Positions 1 through 7,903 of a DNA stretch of 43,626 nt are shown here, piece by piece. The notes beneath the pieces are model-generated. The model was not told where the DNA came from. It ran no database searches and saw only the letters and a list, made by a program, of their open reading frames with translations. Positions within the stretch are counted from its first letter, which is position 1; each line of letters begins with the position of its first letter. The DNA comes from Pseudomonadota bacterium (GTDB lineage Bacteria > Desulfobacterota > S145-22), in contig WGDA01000049.1 in assembly GCA_015493505.1 (NCBI GenBank), forward strand, positions 1 to 43,626, written 5' to 3'. A program made the translations under genes and the position numbers.

Positions 1-1245
1 GCGGGAGCGGTTGTGTTCGCCATTCCCACCAGGCCAGACCCGAAAATCCTGCAAGGGGCCAATGGGCACCTTGTTGCGGAGCCCGTGCGGCATGATGAGC
101 GGGATATCTCATTCGCCAGGGTCCGGGCGGTACCCCCCGGGTCCCCGTATTATAAAAAGTATTACACCCTGCATCCCGAACGGGAGGAATGGGACGCGAA
201 ACGGCGGGAAAAGGGCCTCTTGGGGGAGCCCGGGCGGGTGGACAACCGCTATCGTCCCAATGTGGCCATGATGGAGGCGTCCTTTGACATGCCGAACTAC
301 TTGGGGCCTTTCGCGGACGCCCGCCCCGAGCCGGAAGCCCCCCCCCACCCAATGTCACCTGAAAGGGCGACGGAGATCGTGAAAAACCTCGCCCTGACCC
401 TCGGCGCGGACATGGTTGGAATCTGCAAGGTGAACCCAAACTGGGTTTATTCCCACCGGGGGGAGATATTTTACGATCGCTGGCATGAGTGGGGCAAAGA
501 GATTGACCCGGCAGCACTTCCCCCGTACGCCGTGGTGATGTTGACGGAGATGCGCGAGGATCATGTCTGCGCCGCGCCGCACACCCCTACCGTCGCGGAG
601 AGCGCGAGAAATTACGGCCTGGGGTCTTATATAACCACCGTTCTCGCGCGATGGTTCGCGCACATGGGGTATCGGGGCCTGGCCCAGAACTCCCGGCACT
701 ACGACATCGCCCTCCCTCCCCTGGCGGTGGACGCCGGGCTGGGAGAGGTAGGGCGCCTGGGCTATCTCATCGCCCCGAAATTCGGCGCCCGGGTTCGCAT
801 CTTTGCCGTGTTGACGGACATGCCGCTTGTCCCGGACAAACCCATCTCCATCGGCGTGGATGAATTCTGCAAGGCCTGCAAGAAGTGCGCGGAGTCGTGC
901 CCCTCCCGGTCTATTTTAATGGGGGGCAAGGTGGTTTATAATGGGGCATTGAAATGGAAACTGGACGCGGACAGCTGTTTTGAGTACTGGGCAAAGGTGG
1001 GAACGGACTGCTCCATCTGCATGGCTATTTGCCCGTACAGCCGCCCCAATACCCCCTTGCACCGGGTGGTGCGCTGGTATGTGGCGCGTTCTGTCCTGGC
1101 GCAGCGCTATTTTCCCCTGATCGACAATTTCCTTTACGGGAGAAAATGGCGTCCCAAACCCGTGCCCGCCTGGCTGGATTATTCCCGGGGGAAGGGGGCG
1201 GCCAAAGAAGAATACGGCCTTGGCAACGTAAACGATTTTGGATAA
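1..1245 (+). CDS. Reductive-dehalogenase-like double [4Fe-4S] protein, 5' end cut by the window
   Basis: The frame is open to base 1 with no stop, so the N-terminus (a possible Tat signal or anchor) lies outside; the track's GTG at 13 is only the first in-window candidate. Near the C-terminus are two ferredoxin-type clusters: CKACKKCAESCP (about residues 286-297 from the GTG) and C-x10-CSICMAICP about 30 residues later. Upstream is the long region typical of corrinoid reductive dehalogenases and their cytosolic relatives (for example GADMVGICKVNP and LGSYITTVLARWFAHMGYRG). In that family corrinoid and two Fe-S clusters reduce C-halogen bonds. Many Desulfobacterota paralogues have no shown substrate, so dehalogenation is only possible here. 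No membrane-anchor gene (rdhB) follows; a GntR regulator does, 62 bp downstream. Family confidence is high, substrate unknown. Confidence 0.8.
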   Translation, partial: AGAVVFAIPTRPDPKILQGANGHLVAEPVRHDERDISFARVRAVPPGSPYYKKYYTLHPEREEWDAKRREKGLLGEPGRVDNRYRPNVAMMEASFDMPNYLGPFADARPEPEAPPHPMSPERATEIVKNLALTLGADMVGICKVNPNWVYSHRGEIFYDRWHEWGKEIDPAALPPYAVVMLTEMREDHVCAAPHTPTVAESARNYGLGSYITTVLARWFAHMGYRGLAQNSRHYDIALPPLAVDAGLGEVGRLGYLIAPKFGARVRIFAVLTDMPLVPDKPISIGVDEFCKACKKCAESCPSRSILMGGKVVYNGALKWKLDADSCFEYWAKVGTDCSICMAICPYSRPNTPLHRVVRWYVARSVLAQRYFPLIDNFLYGRKWRPKPVPAWLDYSRGKGAAKEEYGLGNVNDFG

Positions 1246-1307
1246 ATGACGTTAAGATAGAAAATGATAACCTGATGGGAGGCGGATTTCACTTGGGAAA
1301 GGGCAAG

Positions 1308-2015
1308 ATGGTGGCTTTTCAGCCGTTGGAAAAAAAGCGCTATTCGGAACAGATCGCGCATGAGATTGAAACAAAGATATTGAACAATGAGCTGCGCCTG
1401 GGGCAGCGGCTTCTTTCAGAGGTAGATCTGGCGAAAGAGTTTCGTGTCAGCCGGACCGTGATACGGGAAGCGCTCCGCCTCCTGGAGGGCCGCGGGTTTG
1501 TCAAGATTAAACGGGGCCCCAAGGGGGGAATCTTCGCCAATGACGGGTTTCACAAGCCCATGAGCGAGGCGCTGGGGCGGCTGGTCGATTCCGGCAAGGT
1601 CAACGCCGGGAACATCTTTGAGTTCAGACTGCTGATCGAGCCGTACGTGGCGGGGGAAGCGGCGAAACGGGCGACCGCCGAGGATATCGAAGAGCTGAAA
1701 ATCCTGCTTGAACTGGCACGGGAAAACATGGATGACAGCAAGGCCCTTCAGAGGATCCGGGGAAAATTTCACATCCAGCTCGCCACCGCCACGGGCAACC
1801 CCGTGCTTCAACTGGTCATGAACGCCCTCATTGAGCTTCTAAGGAAGTATTTCAGTGATTTTCATGAACCGGAGCTCGAAAAACATTTTGTCATTACCCA
1901 TGAAGAGATGCTCCAGGCGATTGTGGATCGGAATCCGAAGCGGGCGCAAGCCCTCATGTCCCGCGACATTATCGAGCTGAGGGACCACGTCCGCGAATCA
2001 GAGAACCGATCGTAG
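1308..2015 (+). CDS. FadR/FCD-type GntR family transcriptional regulator
   Basis: About 235 residues. The N-terminal winged helix is clear (YSEQIAHEIETKILNNEL, then LLSEVDLAKEFRVSRTVIRE and LLEGRGFVKIKRGPKGG). The C-terminal all-helical FCD effector domain starts near residue 85. In FCD proteins an Asp and three His usually bind a metal. Here the FH and ITHEEML histidines are present, but the position before FH is not Asp and the final 'HL' is 'DI' (ALMSRDIIEL), so metal binding may be lost. ATG 1308 matches the usual family N-terminus; TTG 1293, with GGGAGG ten bases upstream, and ATG 1275 are alternatives. The track's 1029 start runs into the preceding gene. The position suggests it controls the upstream Fe-S gene, probably in response to a small organic acid; this is inference. 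Confidence 0.85.
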   Translation: MVAFQPLEKKRYSEQIAHEIETKILNNELRLGQRLLSEVDLAKEFRVSRTVIREALRLLEGRGFVKIKRGPKGGIFANDGFHKPMSEALGRLVDSGKVNAGNIFEFRLLIEPYVAGEAAKRATAEDIEELKILLELARENMDDSKALQRIRGKFHIQLATATGNPVLQLVMNALIELLRKYFSDFHEPELEKHFVITHEEMLQAIVDRNPKRAQALMSRDIIELRDHVRESENRS

Positions 2016-2072
2016 GATTCCCAAACACAGCCAGATACGCGTGGGGTTCGCCGGTGAGGTAGCAGGATCTGC

Positions 2073-3509
2073 TTAAAAGAGGGGAGAAAACACCCGGCAG
2101 ATATCCTCGGAGAAGGCGCGCAGTTTGCCTTTTTTGGCCATCTCCCCCGCGGATACTTCCCTGCAGTGCCTCATGATTCTTTTGATGACCGACGTGACCT
2201 TGCTGATACTGTCCGAGTCGTAGAGGAAGCTCGCGATTTCGAAATTGAGGTGAAAGCTCCGAATGTCCATGTTGGCCGATCCCACCACGGCGATTTCATG
2301 ATCGATGGAGAAGAGTTTGGCATGCAGCATCCCGGGCTGATAAAAAAAGAAACGCACGCCGGCGCGGATGAGGTCGTCGAGATACGAGTGCCCCGCCAGG
2401 TCGACGAGCGGATGATTCGATTTTTCCGGCAGGATGATGCGGACGTCACAGCCCATGCGCGCCGCCAGCGCAAGCGATTCGGAAAGGGCGTCGTCCGGAA
2501 CAAAGTACGGGGTCACGACCCAGATGCGCTCCCTGGAGCGGTTCAGGGCCGCCAGAATCCCGGAATAGAGGGGCCGTTCCGGCACGTCCGGGCCATCCCC
2601 CACCACCTGCACGATGCTTTGCCGGGGGGCCACCCGCGCGTCCGGCGGGAGCGGGTGGGGGGCCATGGCATCGTCTATCACTTCATGGGTGCTGAATTTC
2701 CAGTCCTGCCAGAAAATCCGGCGCACGTCTTCAGCCCCGGAACCGGTAATAATCATGGAGACATCCTTCCACCGGTCCTTGTAAGGCGTGGGTCCCATGT
2801 ATTCACGGGCGAGGTTCATTCCCCCCACGAGGGCGGACTGCCCATCCACCACGGTCAGCTTTCGATGGTTCCTCAGGTTGGCGGACCAGCGTCTGCGGAT
2901 GGGGAGGATGGGGAGGAAAACGCCCACCTTGCCTCCCGCGTTTCGAATGGGGTCGACAAAACGGCCGCTGGTGCGCATGGAACCCAGGGCGTCCAGAAGC
3001 AGGCGCACCTGCACCCCTTCCCGCGCCTTTTGAGCGAGCAGTTCGACCAGGGACCGGCCCACCTCGTCGGCGCCCAGGATAAAGGTGGCGACCTCCACGG
3101 AGTGACGCGATTTTTCAATCATCCCGAAAAGGGCCGCGTACGCCTCGGTGCCATCGTCGATGAGGCGAATGGCATTTTCGCCTCTCGGAGTGAAAAGGCT
3201 GGTGCGCGTCATCAAATGGGCGATTTTACGGCTGTTTTCCGGAAGCCTTTCGAGGATGGGTGTCGCCTGGGAAGGGTCTTCCCGGGGGATACGCCAGTCT
3301 TTCTGGCTGCTGACCTTTTTAATCCGCCTGCCTCCGATGAGGAAGTACAGGGGAACTCCCAGAAAGGGGACCAGTCCGATGACCAGGACCCAGGCAACGG
3401 TGGCACCGGGATGGCGCCGCTCCAGGAGGATGCGCGGGATGAGCAGGATCGCCAGGAGATACCCGATAATTTCAAGAGAGTGGGCGAAAAGCCATTGCGT
3501 GGCGCTCAT
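2073..3509 (-). CDS. cls: Cardiolipin synthase (phospholipase D superfamily)
   Basis: 478 residues, the usual length of a bacterial ClsA-type enzyme. Two N-terminal membrane helices (about 8-28 and 37-57) form the PLDc_N anchor. Two HKD active sites follow: HRKLTVVD at about 215 and HAKLFSID at about 395, each with a downstream GG/GS-N motif (VGGMNLAREY, VGSANMDIRS). The enzyme joins two phosphatidylglycerols into cardiolipin plus glycerol at the inner membrane. Start ATG 3509 has GGGAGAG just upstream. The gene is convergent with the GntR gene (57 bp gap, no obvious terminator) and stands alone. The long + strand ORF across it is its shadow. Confidence 0.93.
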   Translation of the reverse strand: MSATQWLFAHSLEIIGYLLAILLIPRILLERRHPGATVAWVLVIGLVPFLGVPLYFLIGGRRIKKVSSQKDWRIPREDPSQATPILERLPENSRKIAHLMTRTSLFTPRGENAIRLIDDGTEAYAALFGMIEKSRHSVEVATFILGADEVGRSLVELLAQKAREGVQVRLLLDALGSMRTSGRFVDPIRNAGGKVGVFLPILPIRRRWSANLRNHRKLTVVDGQSALVGGMNLAREYMGPTPYKDRWKDVSMIITGSGAEDVRRIFWQDWKFSTHEVIDDAMAPHPLPPDARVAPRQSIVQVVGDGPDVPERPLYSGILAALNRSRERIWVVTPYFVPDDALSESLALAARMGCDVRIILPEKSNHPLVDLAGHSYLDDLIRAGVRFFFYQPGMLHAKLFSIDHEIAVVGSANMDIRSFHLNFEIASFLYDSDSISKVTSVIKRIMRHCREVSAGEMAKKGKLRAFSEDICRVFSPLF

Positions 3510-3620
3510 ATCTCTCCCTGGGAAGGGTGTTCTTTCAAATCAGGCGTCATGTTCGTGTGTTCCTTGCCGGTTTCAACATGGTTTGCCCTCTTTATCATAT
3601 TTCCAGGAGAGATACCACGC

Positions 3621-3664
3621 GGCCCTTTTCCCGTTTCACGGCCCTGGGGAAGGGAAAAGAGGCC
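3621..3664. repeat. Inverted repeat in the cls / kinase intergenic region
   Basis: GGCCCTTTTCCC (3621-3632) pairs with GGGAAAAGaGGCC (3652-3664), 12 bp with one bulged A and a loop of about 19 nt. There is no T-tract on either side, so it is not a standard terminator. It could be an operator or a decayed repeat. Confidence 0.4.
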
Positions 3665-3702
3665 GGAAAGCCCTCCCCAGTTTCCTGAATCGGCAAAGCG
3701 CC

Positions 3703-3844
3703 TTGACATTGGTTTCCATATTTATTATTTTCAAAAACAGCATCGTAGAAACTTGTACTTCACAGTTAAAGAAAGGCGAAGGTTGAGCCTATATAAAACA
3801 AAGGCAAAGAAAATTTTATAACAGAAAGGGAATATGTATATACT
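3703..3844 (+). promoter_or_regulatory. AT-rich promoter region before the PAS hybrid kinase
   Basis: The 400 bp between cls and the kinase hold no gene. The last 200 bp are strikingly AT-rich. TTGACA occurs at 3703-3708 followed by TATTAT at a short 14 bp spacing. TATACT at 3839-3844 has only a weak -35. The 12 bases from 3839 (tatactataaga) recur exactly at 18609, where they form the -10 of a strong promoter. The kinase start has GGAGGTG about 13 bases upstream of ATG 3909. Confidence 0.3.
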
Positions 3845-3908
3845 ATAAGAATCCTAACCGATATGCTTCCTAACTTCCTAATTCTTTTGGAGGTGTCAAA
3901 ACCAGGGT

Positions 3909-6900
3909 ATGAAACAGTCTTTAAAAACCCCCGGAAGCGTCGGTGAGCTGCTGTGCGACCACTCGCCGGACGCGGTGTTAATCATTGACGAAAGTGGCAA
4001 GATTCTCCACGCGAACCCGTCGGCTCACTGTCTGTTTGACGAATCCGAGAGCGGGTTACAGGGCAAGGCATTCCGTGAACTGCTCCGGTACGAAACGGAG
4101 TGGCACGCCTTTCTCAATTTCATGCAAAGCTCCGGAGACACCCTCCGCCTTTACGAGATTGAAATGGTTCGGAAGGGCAGGCGTTCTTTGTTCGCCGATG
4201 TCTCCCTGGCTGCGCTGAAAATGGAAGGAACACGTGTCGCTGCCGTTTTCATCCGGGACGTGACGGACCTGCACGTCCTGATGGCGAAGTGGAAAAAGGG
4301 CGAAATGCTGCTCAATGACGTCTTCAACGCCATCGAGGATGGCATCTCCCTGCTCGACAAGGACCTTACGATTGTCCGGACCAATGCTTGGCTGGAAAGG
4401 ATGTACGAGCGGCATCTCCCATTGGTGGGAAAAAAGTGTTACGCGGTGTATCAGGACCGCTCCGCACCCTGTCCCTGGTGCCCCTCATTGAGGGCGATGG
4501 AGGAGGGGGTCCGTCACGCGGAAGTTGTGCCCTACCCAACGGAAGCGGCTCCCACGGGATGGCTGGAGGTGTTCGCCTTTCCCATGCGGGATGCAAAGGG
4601 GCAAATCTCCGGCGTCGTGGTGTATGTGAAGGATATTACCGAGCGGAAAAAACTGGAAGCGCATCTGATTGAAAGTGAGGAGAAGTACCGCCTCTTTTTC
4701 GAATCCCTGCAGGTTTGCACCTACCGGACCACGCGGGAAGGTAAGGTCCTGGATATGAATCGGGCGTGCGCCAGGCTGTTTGGGTGCCCCCAGGAAAAAC
4801 TCCGGGACCTGGATATCTCAGAGGTTTATGAAAATCCCAAAGACCGGAAACGCTTCCTCAGCGAGATAAAAAAACGGGGCTTTCTCATCGATTATCCCGT
4901 ACGTTTGAAACGCCTGGACGGCACTTCAAGGTCCTGTCGGATCACGGCGGTACAGATTTACGACAGGGCGGGAAAGGTCGTCGGCCAGCAGGGAATCATT
5001 CAGGATGTAACTGAGCAAGAGAGCCTTCAAAAGGCCCTCAGGGAAAGCGAAGAGAAATACCGAAGGTTTTTTGAAAACCCGGCCATCTGCGCGTATATTA
5101 CCGCCAAGGATGGAAAGATTATCGAGGTCAATGATGCGACAGTTAACCTGTTGGGATACAAGCGCGGAGACTTGAAAAAATATAGCGCTATTGAGATGTA
5201 CGCGGATCCCGCAGAACGGGATAACGTGATTCGCGAACTGGAAAAAAAGGGAAGTGTTGAAAACTTCCCAGTCCATTTAAGGCGCAAAGATGGAAGAATT
5301 CTGTCTTGTTTGTTGACAACCACGGTGATTGTCGATGGGCATGGCAACATCACGGGATTTCAAGGCATTGTCCAGGATGTCACGGAGCGGGAAGAGAGGG
5401 AGAAAGAGGTTCGCCGGCTTTATACCCTTCTCAATCAAACGGACGCCGAGGTGATGATTACTGATCTCAATGGGACCATCGAATACGTCAACACCGCCTT
5501 CGAACGGATTACCGGATATACCGCGGCGGAGGTCCGGGGCCAGAACTCGAGGATTCTCAAGAGTGGAAAACACGACAAGGCCTTTTACAAACACCTGTGG
5601 GATACCATCACTGGCGGGAAGCCGTGGCATGGCCGTTTCGTCAACAAGCGAAAGGATGGAACCTTTTATCATGAGGACGCCGCCATCTTCCCAGTTTTTG
5701 ATGAGAAGGGGTCGATTATTAATTATGCCGCCATCAAGCGGGATATCACACGGGAGGTCGCCCTGGAGGAGCAGCTCCAGCAGGCGGCCAAGCTGGAGGC
5801 GATTGGCCAGTTGGTAGGCGGCATCGCCCACGATTTCAACAATATCCTCACCTCCATTCAGGGTTTTACGGAACTCGCCCTGTCCAAAATCACGCCCCAG
5901 GACACCCTGTGGAACGAATTGACGGAGATCCGGTCGTCCGCCAAGCAGGCCTCCCGCATCACGCAACAGCTTCTCGGTTTCAGCCGAAAACAGATGATTT
6001 CCCCCAGGCCCGTTTCCGGCAACCAGATCGTGCGGGAAATGCGCACGCTGCTCCAGCGGTATATTGGCGAGGATATCCAGTTAATGATGACCCTGACGTC
6101 CAAACGGGATGTCATTATCGCTGACCGCGGACAAATTGAACAGTGCCTGTTGAACTTGGTCATCAACGCGCGGGACGCCATCCTCGCAAAGGGAAAGAAA
6201 ACCAGGAAACGGGTGGTAACCATCGAAACGGATGTGGTGGCCATTGGGGATAAATACCTGGAGTCCCATATCGGGCTGGAGAAGGGGGACTATTTCGTTA
6301 TCTCCGTGAGTGACACGGGCATCGGGATGGATAAAGAGACCTTGAGGAAAATCTTTGATCCCTTTTTCACCACCAAACCGGAGGGCAAGGGGACCGGGTT
6401 GGGGTGCTCGACCGTCTTTGGCATCGTGAAGCAGAACCGGGGAGTGGTTCACGCGTACAGCGAGCCGGGGGTAGGCACCACCATCAAGATTTACTGGCCC
6501 CTTGCCGCGAAGGGCACGGTTGTGGAAAAGAAGGAAGATGAATCGGCGCAGGTCCCCATGTTTGGACAGGAAACCATTTTAATTGTGGAGGATGACGCGT
6601 CCATCCGCAGGCTCGTGAAACAGGCCCTGGAGATGGCCGGTTACCGGGTGTTCGAGGCGGAGAGCGGGGCGCAGGCCCTGAAGCTGTTCAAAGAAAAAGA
6701 GCTGTCGGTCGATTTGCTTTTCACGGACATTATCATGACGGGGATGACGGGGGACGAGCTGGCGAAGATTCTCCAGAAAAAGATGCCCTCCCTCAAGGTG
6801 CTCTTCTCCTCTGGCTACACCGAAAACCACATTTTCCAGAATGGTATCCTGAAGCCAGGGAAAAATTTTCTCCACAAGCCCTATGCGATTCGGGACCTGT

Positions 6901-6962
6901 TGCGAAAGATTCGTGAGGTGCTGGATAGGGATGAGGGGGAAGGGCCCAGCCCTAAAACCTGA
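3909..6962 (+). CDS. Hybrid sensor histidine kinase: five PAS domains, HisKA, HATPase, receiver
   Basis: 1017 residues without membrane helices, so a cytosolic sensor. PAS domains lie at about 12-122, 133-247, 258-370, 380-495 and 500-622, several ending in DIT/DVT linkers. HisKA follows with GGIAHDFNN (phospho-acceptor near His641). The ATPase has NLVINARDAI, DTGIGMD and GKGTGLGCSTVFGI; the G2 box has Cys where Leu is usual. The C-terminal receiver (about 885-1000) has EDD and phospho-acceptor Asp near 940 (LLFTDIIM). PAS2 contains CPWCP, as in PAS domains suspected of redox or metal sensing. The last PAS-HisKA block is closely similar to the kinase at 13077-16151, so the two are paralogues. 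No response regulator gene adjoins; output may go by phosphorelay. The stop codon lies inside a tandem palindromic element. Confidence 0.93.
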   Translation: MKQSLKTPGSVGELLCDHSPDAVLIIDESGKILHANPSAHCLFDESESGLQGKAFRELLRYETEWHAFLNFMQSSGDTLRLYEIEMVRKGRRSLFADVSLAALKMEGTRVAAVFIRDVTDLHVLMAKWKKGEMLLNDVFNAIEDGISLLDKDLTIVRTNAWLERMYERHLPLVGKKCYAVYQDRSAPCPWCPSLRAMEEGVRHAEVVPYPTEAAPTGWLEVFAFPMRDAKGQISGVVVYVKDITERKKLEAHLIESEEKYRLFFESLQVCTYRTTREGKVLDMNRACARLFGCPQEKLRDLDISEVYENPKDRKRFLSEIKKRGFLIDYPVRLKRLDGTSRSCRITAVQIYDRAGKVVGQQGIIQDVTEQESLQKALRESEEKYRRFFENPAICAYITAKDGKIIEVNDATVNLLGYKRGDLKKYSAIEMYADPAERDNVIRELEKKGSVENFPVHLRRKDGRILSCLLTTTVIVDGHGNITGFQGIVQDVTEREEREKEVRRLYTLLNQTDAEVMITDLNGTIEYVNTAFERITGYTAAEVRGQNSRILKSGKHDKAFYKHLWDTITGGKPWHGRFVNKRKDGTFYHEDAAIFPVFDEKGSIINYAAIKRDITREVALEEQLQQAAKLEAIGQLVGGIAHDFNNILTSIQGFTELALSKITPQDTLWNELTEIRSSAKQASRITQQLLGFSRKQMISPRPVSGNQIVREMRTLLQRYIGEDIQLMMTLTSKRDVIIADRGQIEQCLLNLVINARDAILAKGKKTRKRVVTIETDVVAIGDKYLESHIGLEKGDYFVISVSDTGIGMDKETLRKIFDPFFTTKPEGKGTGLGCSTVFGIVKQNRGVVHAYSEPGVGTTIKIYWPLAAKGTVVEKKEDESAQVPMFGQETILIVEDDASIRRLVKQALEMAGYRVFEAESGAQALKLFKEKELSVDLLFTDIIMTGMTGDELAKILQKKMPSLKVLFSSGYTENHIFQNGILKPGKNFLHKPYAIRDLLRKIREVLDRDEGEGPSPKT

Positions 6963-7087
6963 GCGAACGCTGATTCAGCAGACAGGCATTCATCGGTTTT
7001 AGGGCCCGGCAGGTGGAAGGCCCAGGCCTAAAACCTGAACGGGCACTGACTCAACGGGCAGGTATTCATTGGTTTTAGGGCCCGGTT
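6941..7087. repeat. Tandem pair of about 70 bp palindrome-ended repeats
   Basis: Two copies (6941-7010 and 7018-7087, period 77) are roughly 80% identical by eye. Each starts with (G)CCCTAAAACC or a one-mismatch version and ends with GGTTTTAGGGC, giving a stem of about 11 bp around a loop of roughly 38 nt. The first copy includes the last codons and stop of the upstream kinase. It fills the gap to the convergent hydrolase gene and could act as a bidirectional transcription stop or be a REP/MITE-like element. Confidence 0.65.
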
Positions 7088-7132
7088 CGTTTCACGGAAG
7101 TACCTGGCATCTGGGTCAGTTTTGTTCCCGCC

Positions 7133-7903
7133 TCATCGCGTGTGCCGCGCGAGAAACTCCAAAAGATGGTGGGTATAGGCTTCAGGTTGCTGTTCGTAGG
7201 TGTTATGCCCGCACTTGGGCAGGACGGCCAGTTCCCCCCGCGCCAGGTGCCGGTAAAATGCCACCCCCTGCTCGACCGGGAAGAGAAAGCTGCGGTCCGG
7301 ATAGAGGACCAGGGAAGGGCACGAAACCTGTTTCAGTTGTGGCCGCAAGTCAAAGAAATCCCGGCCATACGCCCCGCCGTACCTGCAGAACTGATGATAA
7401 AACCGTTCCGCGTACGATTCCCCGTGCCATTTCATCATTTTCTTCTGAAGCGCTGGGTCCAGCTCGGAAAAATTCCTGGGGAATTTGGCGGCGTTGAACG
7501 TTTCCATCGGGACTTCGCTGAAACACTGCGTGCTGGAGGTTGTGAGCGTAAGGACGCGTTCGGGATAGGCGGCGCTGAAATCGACCGCTATCACGCCACC
7601 CTCGCACTGGCCGACGAGATGAAAGGTTTCCAGGCCGAGGGTGTCCGCCAACTGGCGAAGCTCCGCCACGCTGTCCGGGCGATAGCGTTCACTGGTATAG
7701 AAGGGGGAAAAATCCCGCTTTTCCGATTTTCCGAACCCACGCCGGTCATACAGAACGACCTGATACCCTTGAGACACCAGGCCGGGAGCAATAGCGTCCC
7801 ACATCCTGACGCACCCGAACCCGTGGTGCAGAAGGATTATGGGAATCCCCTCCCCGTGAATTTCATAATAACAATCAACGCCATTGAGTGTCATCATCGC
7901 CAT
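7133..7903 (-). CDS. Alpha/beta hydrolase with Cys at the nucleophile position
   Basis: 256 residues, alpha/beta-hydrolase fold. It shows the HG oxyanion region (LLHHGFG), DRRGFGKSE, and the nucleophile elbow GQCEGG with Cys at about residue 100 (codon TGC) instead of the usual Ser. Candidate partners are the Asp of LYPDRS and the His of PKCGHNTY near the C-terminus, giving a Cys-Asp-His triad as in dienelactone hydrolases. The substrate is unknown; ester, thioester or carbon-carbon hydrolysis are all possible. GGGAG precedes ATG 7903. The first ten bases overlap the end of the CoA-ligase subunit upstream, so the pair is probably translationally coupled, which favours a CoA-thioester or a released acid as substrate. 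Confidence 0.85.
   Translation of the reverse strand: MAMMTLNGVDCYYEIHGEGIPIILLHHGFGCVRMWDAIAPGLVSQGYQVVLYDRRGFGKSEKRDFSPFYTSERYRPDSVAELRQLADTLGLETFHLVGQCEGGVIAVDFSAAYPERVLTLTTSSTQCFSEVPMETFNAAKFPRNFSELDPALQKKMMKWHGESYAERFYHQFCRYGGAYGRDFFDLRPQLKQVSCPSLVLYPDRSFLFPVEQGVAFYRHLARGELAVLPKCGHNTYEQQPEAYTHHLLEFLARHTR

Noticed and set aside
1029-1307. Upstream start for the GntR regulator given in the ORF track
   Set aside because: It would place about 90 extra residues inside the 3' end of the Fe-S gene; the conserved winged-helix domain starts after 1308.
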